Shown here: positions 34,866-45,872 of the stretch, one piece after another | Position numbering within the stretch: the stretch's first letter is position 1 | Layout of the letters: each line of letters starts with the position of its first letter | Source: Epiperipatus broadwayi | Lineage: Eukaryota; Onychophora; Udeonychophora; Euonychophora; Peripatidae | Reading direction: 5' to 3' | DNA: 64,000 nt | Assembly: GCA_028023455.1 (NCBI GenBank) | Contig: JAQFVV010000112.1 | Location: 3,878,001-3,942,000 of the forward strand | Notes under the pieces: generated by a model | Database searches by the model: none | Seen by the model: only the letters and a program-made list of their open reading frames with translations | What the model was told of the DNA's origin: nothing | Made by a program: the position numbers and the translations under genes

Positions 34866-36010
34866 TCTCAGATATATTAATTTAACAAATATTTTAGAAA
34901 TTAAGCTTTAGTTAAAATTTTTTAAAGTTAATTTGTATTTTTACAATTATTTCTTAAATGTGTATTCAACATCGATTTCAAATTCATTTAAAAAAGTAAA
35001 GTTATTACTATTTGTAAATATGTGTATGTAAGAATAGATAAATACCTTTGGTTCTATATTTACAACCTTATTAATATTATAAACATTTGAAATAATTTTA
35101 TATCATTGATCTTTTTTTTTTGGTCTTCTTCAAATTTTTGACTCATAGACCTCTCATATTGGCTTTAACATCTATTGCTTTCATTTTAAATATTAGAAGA
35201 ACCTCCAATCAAAGCTATCATCTATTTTGAAAATGGGTATAATAAAATATTGCATTGTATGAAGTGAATAGGATATTAGTAGTAATATAGTCAATGCAGG
35301 AAAGTTGATGGATAGAGAATATTTAGCATATTCATTAGGAGCAATAATATATTTTATTTACTTTACTTTAGAGCCATCTATTGTAAGCTTGAGTAATCAA
35401 TGGATAATCTAGACTAATTTTGCCTTTCTTCAATATGAAACATTGGATTTGTACCTACATGACCAGCAGTCATCATTATTTGTTTTATATTATCCTAACT
35501 AATAAGACAAGATTCAAATACACTAAAGTTTTGAACCTAAGATATTTTCAAGGCTTGTGCAGCTATATAAGAGTTGATACTAAAGCTAGCAACCATTTAC
35601 GTCAATGGTCTGTTATGTTAACCATAAATCTTTTAGCAAAGGTATTATATACTAAATAAAATGTCACACAATTTGTATGGTATATACCATTTTCACAAAT
35701 GAGTTAAGGATGATACACTTAAAAGATATATATGCAAGTTATTTTAGATTCAAAATATTAGTGTATTTGAATCTACACTTATTAACTGGCAATGTAAAAA
35801 AAATAAAAAAATAAAAGTGGCTTCTGAGTGGATAGATGTAAATCCAATGTTTCTCATTAATAAAAGTTAGAAACAAGTAGAATATCTATCTAGTGTTTAA
35901 GTATTTCTCAGATGAACAAAGATAGCTCTAGAGGAAGACAACTTCTAGTGCACATTTATTTTGTTTTAGTTTATATATATATATAAACTGTTATGTAGTG
36001 GCAATAATAA
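34866..36010. other. AT-rich sequence with family P fragment
   Basis: 35370-35425 carries AGCCATCTATTGTAAGCTTG and AGTAATCAATGGATAATCTA, a fragment of family P. The 79-codon ORF at 35420-35659 has no domain. No gene. Confidence 0.4.
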
Positions 36011-36014
36011 AGAG

Positions 36015-36110
36015 GATGTGAAAACTAAAGATATAGGGATTGAAGCTCAATCTATCACTTCTGATGGTCAAACATCACATAACCTTCTAAATAACTAACT
36101 ATTCTATTAT
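36015..36110 (+). repeat. tRNA-like SINE fragment
   Basis: GATATAGGGATTGAAGCTCA, ATCTATCACTTCTGATGGTC and AAACATCACATAACCTTCTA match the 3' half at 61195-61245 (CACCCATCACTTCTGGTGCTC..ATATCATATAACCTCC). A second partial copy follows at about 36355-36490. Confidence 0.55.
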
Positions 36111-36499
36111 CTGTATATCTAGATATATTTTATATTGATTTGATAAAGATTAACCTTAACATTTCTTTTCTGTACAACTGTTGTATAAGAAGTGTTTATT
36201 TTCTAGTCATTGGTGATAAGAATATTTTAGTGTTTCTTAAGAATTTTGTTTCATGCTGAATTGTCTGGATCAGTGGTAGGGTCAACTTTTAACTTAAAGG
36301 ATATTAAAAAAACAACAACACACCACTATAACCAAGTGAAGTCAAAATGTGCAATGCAGTTGACTAGTAAATTTAAGAACTAAAGGTTTATGAATCAATT
36401 TCCAGCTGAGAAAAATAAAAAGTTGTTTGAATGACTGAATGGAATTTGGCCAGTTGAGTGTTCAAAACACTACATGACCTCCCAAACAACTGACTGCAC

Positions 36500-38600
36500 T
36501 GAGATATTAAAATGACCTGTAGCAATAATGCATTTACACAATAATCACTTTTGCCCAATATTAACTGTTGATCATAAGAGCCAAAAGTCTTTTGAATCTC
36601 TGCAGATATTTATAATCAAAATATTAATTCTCTTATACCAGCACTTGAATTTTAAGTAACCTTCTGAACAATTGAATATTTGATAAATAAATGTTAATAT
36701 TAGGAAATTATGAATTGAATATTTAAAACTTCTAAATAAGATTTATTATCTTTCAGGTTTTGACTTTTATTTTAATAGATCTTCTCTATTTACCCTCTAT
36801 AATTGCTTTAGTGTGATGTTTAAAAATGATTTAGTATAATTGAGTTTGTTAAATTCGCCAAACCTGTTTGGATTGTTAATGAAGAAATCTTTGAAAAATG
36901 AAAGTGAATAATGGTAGATATTCAAGTTAATTATAGTTACAAACAAAAGAAATGAATGGTTTGAGGCAATACGGTTTTAATTTAATTTTTCATAAAAGTT
37001 ATAAGTTAATTAATTCCTTTAAAAGAAAAACTTTCTTAATATATTATCTTAAAAAAAAAAAGACATAAATATAAGATCATAAAAATGAATTAATATTTTA
37101 TTTACAAGACCATTACATGTACAATATACATAAATTAATATTTTATATATATTAAATTAACATATAAATTCACTAGTAAAATAAACAATATATTTATATA
37201 ACATAATTACATATTATATTATTTGAAATCTCATATAATAAGAAATGTAGTCAAAGGAAAATACAGTACTATACAAAACAAACAATAGAATTAAATTTTG
37301 TCTAAAAAATACATATAAAATTAATTCATTAATTGGAACTAATAAATTCTCAACATGATAATAAAACATGTACACTGGCAATGTAACTTAAACACTGAAT
37401 CAATAAAACCATGATGTAAGGATTTTATTTGCAACAGCAAGTATTCTTTGCTAATCACATGACTAATATTGTCTCAGGGATTATCATCTGTAGGATTTTT
37501 TTTTTAAAAAGTACAAATAAAATATGTACAAAACTGACAAAGTCATTATTAAAAATAAAAGCTATAAAATAATATTTACAAATAACAGTTTTAGGTTGTA
37601 ACCTAATGTCAAATTTTATTAAAGGACACATGCATGTATACTAATTAAATAAAGTAGAACTACTAAACCTTTCTGTACATACAGTATTACATAATTTCCT
37701 CACATGTTAAAATCTAATTTCAACATTTATTAAACAAATCAGAATAATAAGTATCTAATAAATTAGAACAAAATTTAAAAAATATAGTTATTAATAATAT
37801 ACTAACATGTCCAAACCTTCTTTCATTCTTATTAAAATGTTTCTATTAAACCTTTACAAAAAAACTCCACATTTGATGGAATTTATATAGTATGCATTTG
37901 GAATATTTGTAAATAGTAATAGCAATATATATTATAGAAGGTTATTATATGTTTATGTAATAGATAATTGTAATACAATAGATATTTAAATCTGATAAAG
38001 ACTGTGAATCAGTTGAAATAAGCACTGTGAAAAATTATATTATGAGAAATGGGAGTTTTTTCTGTTTTTGGTAAAGAGTAATATTTTTGAAGCTGCAACT
38101 TAACTACTTTTCTAAAATTAGGATTATATGTATATATATAAGTAAAACATTTTCATAAACTTATAAATGAAATATTGAAAATTTTTAATGAAATATGTCA
38201 TGAGTTCAGTTACAATGTAATTAAGCATAGAACCAATAAAAAATGGGGAATAGCAATTTAAAAAAATTCCATCCAGCCAGGGTATCAGACAAATGAAATA
38301 CTGTTTCAGATGAAGTATTTTCAGGATGCTGCTCCAGTTTTTAATCAGTTGGGTGCTTCATTACAATGTATCTAAACTCAAAATAAAAAACACATGATTA
38401 ATATTTACAGAAATGGAATAAATGCAAAAATTGATCGTTCATCAGTTAAAGAATTTCTGATTTTATGATACTCATCTGAAAATGTTTTACTATATTTATA
38501 ATAATTGAATATTTATTTAATTTTACTATTCTTTTAAACCCATTCTTTCAATTTTAAGTACAAACTATTTTGATCATTAATTACTTACATTTACAGATTC
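36500..38600. other. AT-rich sequence without recognised gene
   Basis: Long AT-rich stretch. Minus strand near 38275-38360 translates for about 25 residues as LEQHPENTSSETVFHLSDTL-like text that looks coding, but no splice frame or family was recognised. Confidence 0.4.
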
Positions 38601-38611
38601 TCTGACTCATT

Positions 38612-38845
38612 TTAAATATTGTTCAGATCTGGTTTAAAACTTTTACCGTAAATTATTTTGATAAAGTCTAAATACATGTCATTAAAGGAGAGGAATCTAC
38701 CAAAAACATGTGTGATTAACTGATTGCAAAAGTGAATTAATTTATAATGATGATTTAAAAAAAAGTAATTAACTTCTAGGATTGCAAGATTATTTTCCAA
38801 TTTCAGATACCACAAATGTAAGTAATGAGAAAATATACCAGACAC
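38612..38845 (-). CDS. Unrecognised 77-codon ORF
   Basis: The minus-strand ORF begins MSGIFSHYLHLWYLKLENN and ends YGKSFKPDLNNI. The frame is open further upstream (DVEDWKISYLV) before a stop. Composition looks more protein-like than most ORFs here, with Trp, His and Asp spread through it. A possible donor GTAAAAGT lies after IIYG. I recognise no family. Chance ORF, exon or old retrocopy cannot be separated. Confidence 0.18.
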   Translation of the reverse strand: MSGIFSHYLHLWYLKLENNLAILEVNYFFLNHHYKLIHFCNQLITHVFGRFLSFNDMYLDFIKIIYGKSFKPDLNNI

Positions 38846-38849
38846 TAAA

Positions 38850-40179
38850 TATGAGATCTTCCAGTCTTCAACATCTCATTTTTAATTGATTGGCCACAAG
38901 GAGAGCACAAAATATGTCTGAACTTCATTCACTAAGCAGCATTTACTTTTATTCTACAGTTCAAAATCAAGTGTTTGAAAATTTAAGCATTTTAAAAGTT
39001 TTAAATTCAAAGTCCATACTCTTGTTTCCATGAGAAAAAAACCAATTAACCAGGAATTGTGAGCAAGCAGTTCCATTATTTAGTAACTTTTAAGCTTCAT
39101 CTTTATATGACATTATATTTCATAACAGTTAAGAGATCTTGTTGCTGTGTAAAAATATAAGCAAAAGAGTAAGTCAAATATATTTAGTGTTTTTAAAATT
39201 GCATTGATGAATAGTTTTCTGCTTGCATTTTTGGTAATAGTTCATTCTTTAAAATATAACTATCATACTTTCACCATACTAAATATTTTCATGATTAGAA
39301 CAAATTTCATGTTGTAGTGGATGCCCATGATAAGGAATTTAAATCTAAAGTGGAAATCAAGATTTTTCAAATAGCCAAACAATTCTCACTCAAACTTTGA
39401 AACTTTAAATAGATATCATGCTATCAAATAAGTATATAAGTAAATAGCCATTAGTGAGTGAGGTGGTAACTGCTATCAGAGTTTTCTTATGGACACATTT
39501 CATCTGGCTTTTCATTTGAAGTTTATCCTTATTAGAATTGTATGTGATCCAAGATATGGTTAATTTAATAAGCTTTTTGAAGCAATTACCTGAAGAAAAA
39601 TAGAAATGATGTAGAAGCAGTTGATACAATAATGTGAGTGAAGCCATAAGAAGCAGAAGAACGAGAATTAGGATTAATGGGGTAGAAAATAACAGTGACT
39701 AACTGTGGAGTGGCAATAATATAAAAGCTCCAAAAAAATAAAGAAATGATAATATAGCTGTTTTTAGAAAGAAAGTGAAGCTCCGATTTGATCTATCAAT
39801 TCAAATTGTCCTAATCATATAAGTTTTGATTTGCAGATTAAAAAGAAAAAAAATATAATTGAAATATGATGCACCTTTCACCACTACTACTAGGATATTA
39901 TGGGATACATTACTGTCAAATTCATGAATTACTTTATTTTCATGACAATTAGCAATCTAAAAACAATATTAAAAGAAGATTTTATTAGAATGTCAAATAG
40001 ATAGTAAATGATATAAACAGCCTGTTTAATAACTTAATTCCTTTTGTAACATTTATAATCATCATCATCAAATGAGGATTTTTAGATTTTCAATTAGAGT
40101 TAATAATTTGCCTAATTCCAGTATGATCTTTCTTTAAACAATAAATATGAATGATATACATTTTTAAAAAAAATTCATA
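38850..40179. other. AT-rich sequence without recognised gene
   Basis: The 80-codon minus ORF at 39405-39647 has no domain. Plus strand around 39530-39690 reads partly like old coding sequence (ELYVIQDMVNLISFLKQLPE), but it is frame-broken and unidentified. Confidence 0.4.
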
Positions 40180-40181
40180 TA

Positions 40182-41041
40182 CACCTATGTCTCTTTTTAC
40201 ACGGACTTATTTAACACGATTTTGAAGTTACGCGATTCGTGTTTCACTGGAAGTCGATTTCCAATAATGCGCTATTACTTAATAAATTTCATGCACTTAC
40301 GTTATATTGAAAGTAATAGCACATTATTGGAATTCGACTTCCATCTTAGTAATTTCAATATTTTCAGTGCTTTATAATAGTAAGATTTTATGCAATAATG
40401 AAATTAAAATCATGGATTTCCACATTTTATGTATACACATATTAAATTTTACAAGATTATAATGTAAATTTGTTCAAACATTGTGTGTGTTAATTTTGCA
40501 TTTTAAATCACATTCTGTTTTTGCTTTTTAAAAAAGAACGTAATCAATTATTATTTTCTTATTAATGACACTAATCATTAACGTGCTCTTAAATTCTAAC
40601 AAGAGTTAAATGGTTGTATGTCTGGATATCGCGAGCTTCGTAAACAATAAAATCATCATCTCAAAGATTAATTACTAATTACGTTGTCACCAGAAAATCA
40701 TAATAATTAAAACGTGTATAAAAAAATGTAAATTACTGTACTGTAAATTATGCATAAAAATATATTATTTTGAATAAAATTAAATATTATAGTTAAAAAA
40801 AGTTTGTCTAGTATCAATTTTTTTCAAATTTGAAATTTTTTATTAGTCATATTTTATTTCCTTATATTTTTTTTGCACGAATTTTAAAGTAATTTTACGT
40901 TGGTGCTTTGCTTTTATGCGAATTTTGAAAAATCACAGAATGCATCCCCCCTTTTTCAATGTAAGTTACGCTTATTTTTGTGTGATTTCATTTGCACATT
41001 TTCTGAGGAACCTATCTATCACATAAAACAAGACCCAGGTG
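40182..41041. mobile_element. Non-autonomous TIR DNA element with TA duplication
   Basis: The ends are inverted: CACCTATGTCTCTTTTTACACG at the left, and the right end reads CACCTGGGTCTTGTTTTATGTG on the opposite strand. TA lies on both sides (40180-40181 and 41042-41043). The 860-bp inside is the CpG-richest stretch of the left and middle window (TTACGCGATTCG; TATCGCGAGCTTCG) and has no transposase ORF. It contains its own hairpin: GGAAGTCGATTTCCAATAAT (40249) pairs with ATTATTGGAATTCGACTTCC (40323-40342). TA duplication is typical of Tc1/mariner or PIF-type cut-and-paste elements, but the class is inferred. Confidence 0.7.
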
Positions 41042-41044
41042 TAG

Positions 41045-41810
41045 TTAAAATATGATTACATATTCTCCAGATATGTAAAATATGCCCCAGTGAAAAATGA
41101 CTGGTTCTTTTTTCCAATATGTCATCCAGTAATGCCATCTATAAATCGTGTTAGTCCTGAGTTAGTTTAGCAATTACTATAGAAATTTTAAAGTGCTAGC
41201 ACATCAGAATAATGAGCTATGACATAATATGTGACATTGTCTTTTCTACATTAATGTGCAATAGAACATCAGGGTAATATTTTGTGTTATCTTTAGAAAA
41301 ACTACTACTACAATGTTTAAAATAATTCAGAGTTTGTATGAAATTAAAGCCATGAGGTACAATGAAATTTTTTAGTGGTTTGCAAGATTCTGCAATGACA
41401 GAGAGAGAAAGAGAGTGAGAGAGCATTAAAGATAATCTATAAAAGTATGAAAGATCCTATCACATTTTATGTCAAAACTCATGATCCACTTGCTAATATT
41501 TTAAAATCTTTGGTAAACAGGTAAACTATATCACTAAGCAATATATGCATTGATTCAGAGATGTGCATCAGATAACTTAAAGGAAGAACCAGTCTTCTGG
41601 AACACACTGTGTAGACATTCACATATATTAAACAAGGAGATATTATAGAAAAGGAAATATATTTAGTAATAACAATGTCTTTAATAATTATTAAAAAATT
41701 CTTTTATACAATTAACAATTTCTCTGAATGTTAGTAGAAGTAGGTAATTAACATTGAATCACTAAAACATCATATGATGACAATTTCCTATGCTTACACA
41801 AGCTGTTCAA
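41045..41810. other. AT-rich sequence without recognised gene
   Basis: The 69-codon minus ORF at 41217-41426 overlaps a GAGAGAAAGAGAGTGAGAGA purine microsatellite at about 41400-41424 and is not credible. No gene. Confidence 0.45.
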
Positions 41811-41819
41811 ACAATAACT

Positions 41820-42010
41820 CTACCATACAGTAGCACTACCTAGTGCAAGCCATGGATGCAGTGCCCACAGATCTAAGGCTCCTCATTGATGAAAGCCACA
41901 AGTTAGAAACTAGTCTGGCAATATTGAAAGAGTAGGAATTAAGATAGGGATTTATGAACAAACCTTTCAGCATCCATTGATATCTATGGCTTGCAATAGG
42001 TGGCTCTATT
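41820..42010. repeat. Family P foldback copy
   Basis: Outer arms ACCATACAGTAGCACTACCT..GCAAGCCATGGATG and CATCCATTGATATCTATGGC..AATAGGTGGCTCTATTG are inverted. The centre holds TTGATGAAAGCCACAAGTTA and GAAACTAGTCTGGCAATATT. It is an unequal head-to-head version of the element at 24125-24318. Confidence 0.75.
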
Positions 42011-42019
42011 GTAAGAAAA

Positions 42020-42680
42020 ATTACTATTGCTACTGTTTTAATAAACTTTGTTAAACTTTTATTACTATGGTTATTATAGCTGTGAGTATGAGTACTAGTT
42101 AGTTGAAAGAATGCTCAGCATACTCTTTCCATGTATTTAACATTTTTATTTTAAAGTATTAAACAAGCTTTTCTTAGTATATATGTCGTATGTATTATTT
42201 ATATTGAATTACATTTTTTCCAGAAAAATTTAAAACTATTGGAGTTACATAATGTAGTATTAATAAAATTTCTTTGTTAAAAAATAATATGTATGAATTT
42301 TTTTTCCTTTTAATTAGATTGACACATTTGGCAACAAAGTCCCTGATTGAGTGTCACTTAATCATCATTGCTGTTAATTTTAGAAACATTTTAAACTTTA
42401 TTTCATACTAAATAAAGTATACATAGGCTTCTTTACTTCACACATAATCTTAATATGGTAACAGTAATTAATCTACATTAGAATGTCAATAAACAAAAAC
42501 ACATCATGAGATTGTTAAATACTACTAGCTGGTATCCAATGAATAATCATGTTTACATGTAGACAACATAAGTGGAGTGATGTAATATGGATTAATGATA
42601 GCTATTGAAACCACTTTAATTCTTGAAAATGAATTTAAACAGAATGATAAATATAAATGAAAAAAATAATAACAAATATT
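42020..42680. other. AT-rich sequence without recognised gene
   Basis: A block around 42100-42200 (AGTTAGTTGAAAGAATGCTC; AGCATACTCTTTCCATG) has a close relative at 49360-49450 (AGTTAGTCAAAAGCATGCTC; AGCATACTATGTTGATT), so a repeat pair. No gene. Confidence 0.5.
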
Positions 42681-42686
42681 ATTGAT

Positions 42687-43072
42687 GTAATGTGATGCAC
42701 AGTAACTTCTCCTTATATGGAGTCAGTAATCTCTCAGCAACTATGCCCAGAGAAACCTGTTAGCCAATTTGACTTCCCTTTTCCATTCTCCACCCCAAGT
42801 TTTCCTATATTCTTCTCTATCCTGCTCCATCCCATAATCTTTGTCAACTCAATGGCTTTTATATATGAAAACCCCTTATCTTTTCCCAAACCCAATATAT
42901 ATTGTGATGTGATGCACTGTGACTTCTCTTTATACGAAGTCAGGAATCTCTCAGCAACTATGCCCAGAAAAACCTGTTAGCCACTTTACCTTTCCTTTCC
43001 ATTCTCCACCCTAAGTTTTCCCATAATCTGCTCCATCCCATTTCCACAACATAATCTTTGTCAATTCCATGA
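42687..43072 (-). mobile_element. Two tandem LINE 3'-end copies
   Basis: Copy one about 42687-42901 and copy two about 42902-43072 are direct repeats of the LINE 3' end found at 59650-59835. Each contains, on the minus strand, GGTTTCTCTGGGCATAGTTG, GCTGAGAGATTCCTGAC and AGAAGT...TGCATCACAT. Copy one also keeps GGGAAAAGATAAGGGG at its coding end. The 87-codon plus-strand ORF (42717-42980) is the antisense of these copies. Confidence 0.85.
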
Positions 43073-43079
43073 CAAATAA

Positions 43080-44480
43080 AAGCATTTAAGCATCCTTTAT
43101 TAGCTTAATGAGAAAATAATTTATAAATGACATCCATAATCCCGAATTACAAACTATAACAATACAAGGGTCACAAGACCAACTCTAGGGGAGCTCTCTT
43201 CATCAGCTGTGCTTATCTAGAATGCCAAAACATGCAGTAATATTTATAACAAAGTTGATTGACCAAATACAGAGACATGTAGATAAATAAATAGTCAGTT
43301 ATCCATATTAATACATAGAGAAAGCCAACAAACATTTTATCACTATATGGTATTTTAACATTTGTCCTAAAAATATCAATTTCAGGTTAATTTCCAGAGT
43401 TCCCTCAAGAGATTCATTTTGTATAAAATGTTTTTGTGCATTGATATGGATGACTAGCTACTTGTTTATTTACATGGTTATGGGTATTCTGATTAACTAA
43501 CTCTGTTGCACATATTTAAGTGAGATTTTGAAATGCTAATTTTCAGGGTCACCTGTTAAGATCTCTGTTTTAGTATAAAATATAATATAGTGCTGAAATG
43601 ATTCTCTCATCAAACTACTATCTATTTATCATAAAATGTTTAAGGTGTTAAAATCTTAAGAACATATATTAAGTGTGTTTTGCATCTTCAATGATCTCTT
43701 TTGGTGTTCTTCCTGCCATCAAAACATTTCACAAACTAGTTGAAAACATTCGTGTGCCCATGGCTTCACTAACACACACTATAAATCATTTCAAATATTT
43801 TGGTAGAAGTTTTTTTCCACTTTAAAATTTAAAAAAAAAAAGTTAATGGCATTGCTCCATCATAGATTAAGATGCAAAATATGCCATCACATTTCATGTC
43901 TTTACTCATGATCCAACCATGTTAATATCTTAAAATTTTTGTGGTAAGTAGCTAAACTATGTTGCTACTTAACACTTGCAATAATTCAGAGATGGTACAG
44001 AAAGCAGATTGGATAGAGAATTAATTACCTTTTCATTGGGATACATTTTATACATGCTTGCATGTGGTTTGATTAATAAACTTTGTTAAGAAATTATTAA
44101 TTCAACATAAAACATTTATTATTATTATAATTAATACTCATAAGTGACATAAATATATTATATTCTTTCATTTTTTTAAAATTTGTTATTTCACATCAGT
44201 AGATAAAATTGTTCAATTATCTCTTATAATTGTGATTTTCATTTTTTTTTTTTTTTACAAAATAGCTAATAAAAAAACTGGAAACAAGCTTTCATCACTA
44301 AATTTTTGAAATACATTTTCCCTATTTTCTTAGAATAAAAGATTATTATTATTGTTTAACATTTACATTTAAAGTTTTTTAAAATTTCTAGCAATTTTTG
44401 CTGTTTTAAAAAGATAGGGGTGTACTTATTACTATATGTTTTGACACATAAATGTATATACTTTATTTAGTACATGAAAT
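43080..44480. other. AT-rich sequence without recognised gene
   Basis: No ORF or splice-bounded coding stretch. The 43860-44050 part (GATGCAAAATATGCCATCAC; CTCATGATCCAACCATGTTA) resembles 41440-41600 (GATCCTATCACATTTTATGT; CTCATGATCCACTTGC), a dispersed repeat pair. Confidence 0.45.
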
Positions 44481-44481
44481 T

Positions 44482-44511
44482 ACATATATATATATATGTG
44501 TGTGTGTGTGT
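44482..44511. repeat. (TA)n(TG)n microsatellite
   Basis: An alternating TA run followed directly by TGTGTGTGTGTGTG. Confidence 0.95.
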
Positions 44512-44699
44512 ACATTCCAGGTTAAAATAATGTAAGTGTGAACATATTCACAGGGTGCTAAATTGTTGCCCCTAATTTATCATTTATGTAAAATGACTTC
44601 TATTGAAATGACATCTATTAAACAGCCCCTGCACTCTAATAATTTATTGAATAATTCAAATGAATGAATTGTTAGGAATACCATTCCTGAAGTTAATTA

Positions 44700-45110
44700 T
44701 TTTTTGTTTTTGTAAGAAATTATATACAGATCAAAGTAGTTTGAGGTTAAAAGAAAGTATGAAACTTCATAAAGAATAAATATCTTATTTCTGCTTTATA
44801 TAATTATGAAAAAAGTAATGGACATAAGACTAAGCTTATGCAGCTTAAGGCTGTCTTCTTTAAAAAGAATGAAAAAAATAATAATTAAAGAATTGCTTTT
44901 AATAAAGATTTATGATTATAAAGCTAGTAATTTGTTAAAGAGTTATTTTGACATTAAATGTTATTGGAATATTAGTTACAATTATGGGTAGGTAATATAG
45001 TATATATATTTTTGTGGTAAGTTATTTTGCATATGAAAAATCTATTTTTGATAGGCAAACTATTGGTATTGAATTTTTTTAAGTTTCTTTAGGTTAGTGA
45101 TCTAATTGTG
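44700..45110. repeat. Half-copy of the 15-kb foldback family
   Basis: GGCTGTCTTCTTTAAAAAGA, AATTAAAGAATTGC, TTTATGATTATAAAGC and the following AT stretch align in order with 15480-15600. Only one arm is present. The 61-codon ORF at 44806-44991 lies in it and is not a gene. Confidence 0.55.
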
Positions 45111-45765
45111 AATTGATGTACTTCATTTAATGTATTGATTAGTTCAAATTTTGGCATTTAATATTTTAAATTTTTTTAAAATAAACAATTTTCTCCTTTC
45201 AAGAAGTTACAGTTAAAATAAGAAGAGTCTTATAATGAACACTTAAATATAAAAAAATTTAACTTCATCAAGATTTAAACTAATAACATTGAGAATATAT
45301 TCTCTACTATTTAAACTACTTCTTAGCATGTAAACTTTATGGCTTTTATGCTTAGATGGTATATGACATAGTTGTATTCAATAGTAAAATATTCTAACAA
45401 ATAAGATATTGAATAAAATTTGAACCTATTACCTTGGTATATCTACTTTACTTGCTAGAACAATATTTAAAATTTGGATTTGTAATCCTGGATTTAGTAG
45501 TAAACCATCTACAATTTAATCTATAGCTCAGAATTTGAACTTATAATCTTATACCACAACAAACTTTTAATTAAATCACTATCTATCCATAAACATAAAC
45601 TAATAATTCAATAATTAATAATACCAATGATTACAGAAATATTATTGGTGTAATAAAACATAAATACAATATTCATTTCTGACCTATGAAGATAATAAAA
45701 TACAAATGCAAAATTAACAAGAAAATATGAAATAATTAAAATGTAACTAAAGTATAAAAAAGAAT
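45111..45765. other. AT-rich sequence without recognised gene
   Basis: Old tRNA-like SINE traces may occur (GGATTTAGTAGTAAACCATC near 45490; GAACTTATAATCTTATACC near 45538). No gene. Confidence 0.4.
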
Positions 45766-45769
45766 CCCA

Positions 45770-45872
45770 TGATTCATTGTTCAGGACTTCATGAGAACTT
45801 GAAGCACTAGAAGTGACAGAGAAGAGCCATGCTCGTTGAGTCTTGAATTCTTAGAGTCTACCACTGTTTTTA
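45770..45872 (-). repeat. tRNA-like SINE copy
   Basis: Read on the minus strand: CAGTGGTAGACTCTAAGAAT, then AGCATGGCTCTTCTCTGTCA and CTTCTAGTGCTTCAAGTTCT. This is the family order of tRNA-like head followed by the CACTTCTRGTGCT body end. Confidence 0.65.

Noticed and set aside
40249-40342. Hairpin considered as a separate mobile element
   Set aside because: It lies within the TA-flanked TIR element and I see no target-site duplication at its own ends, so it is described as an internal part.
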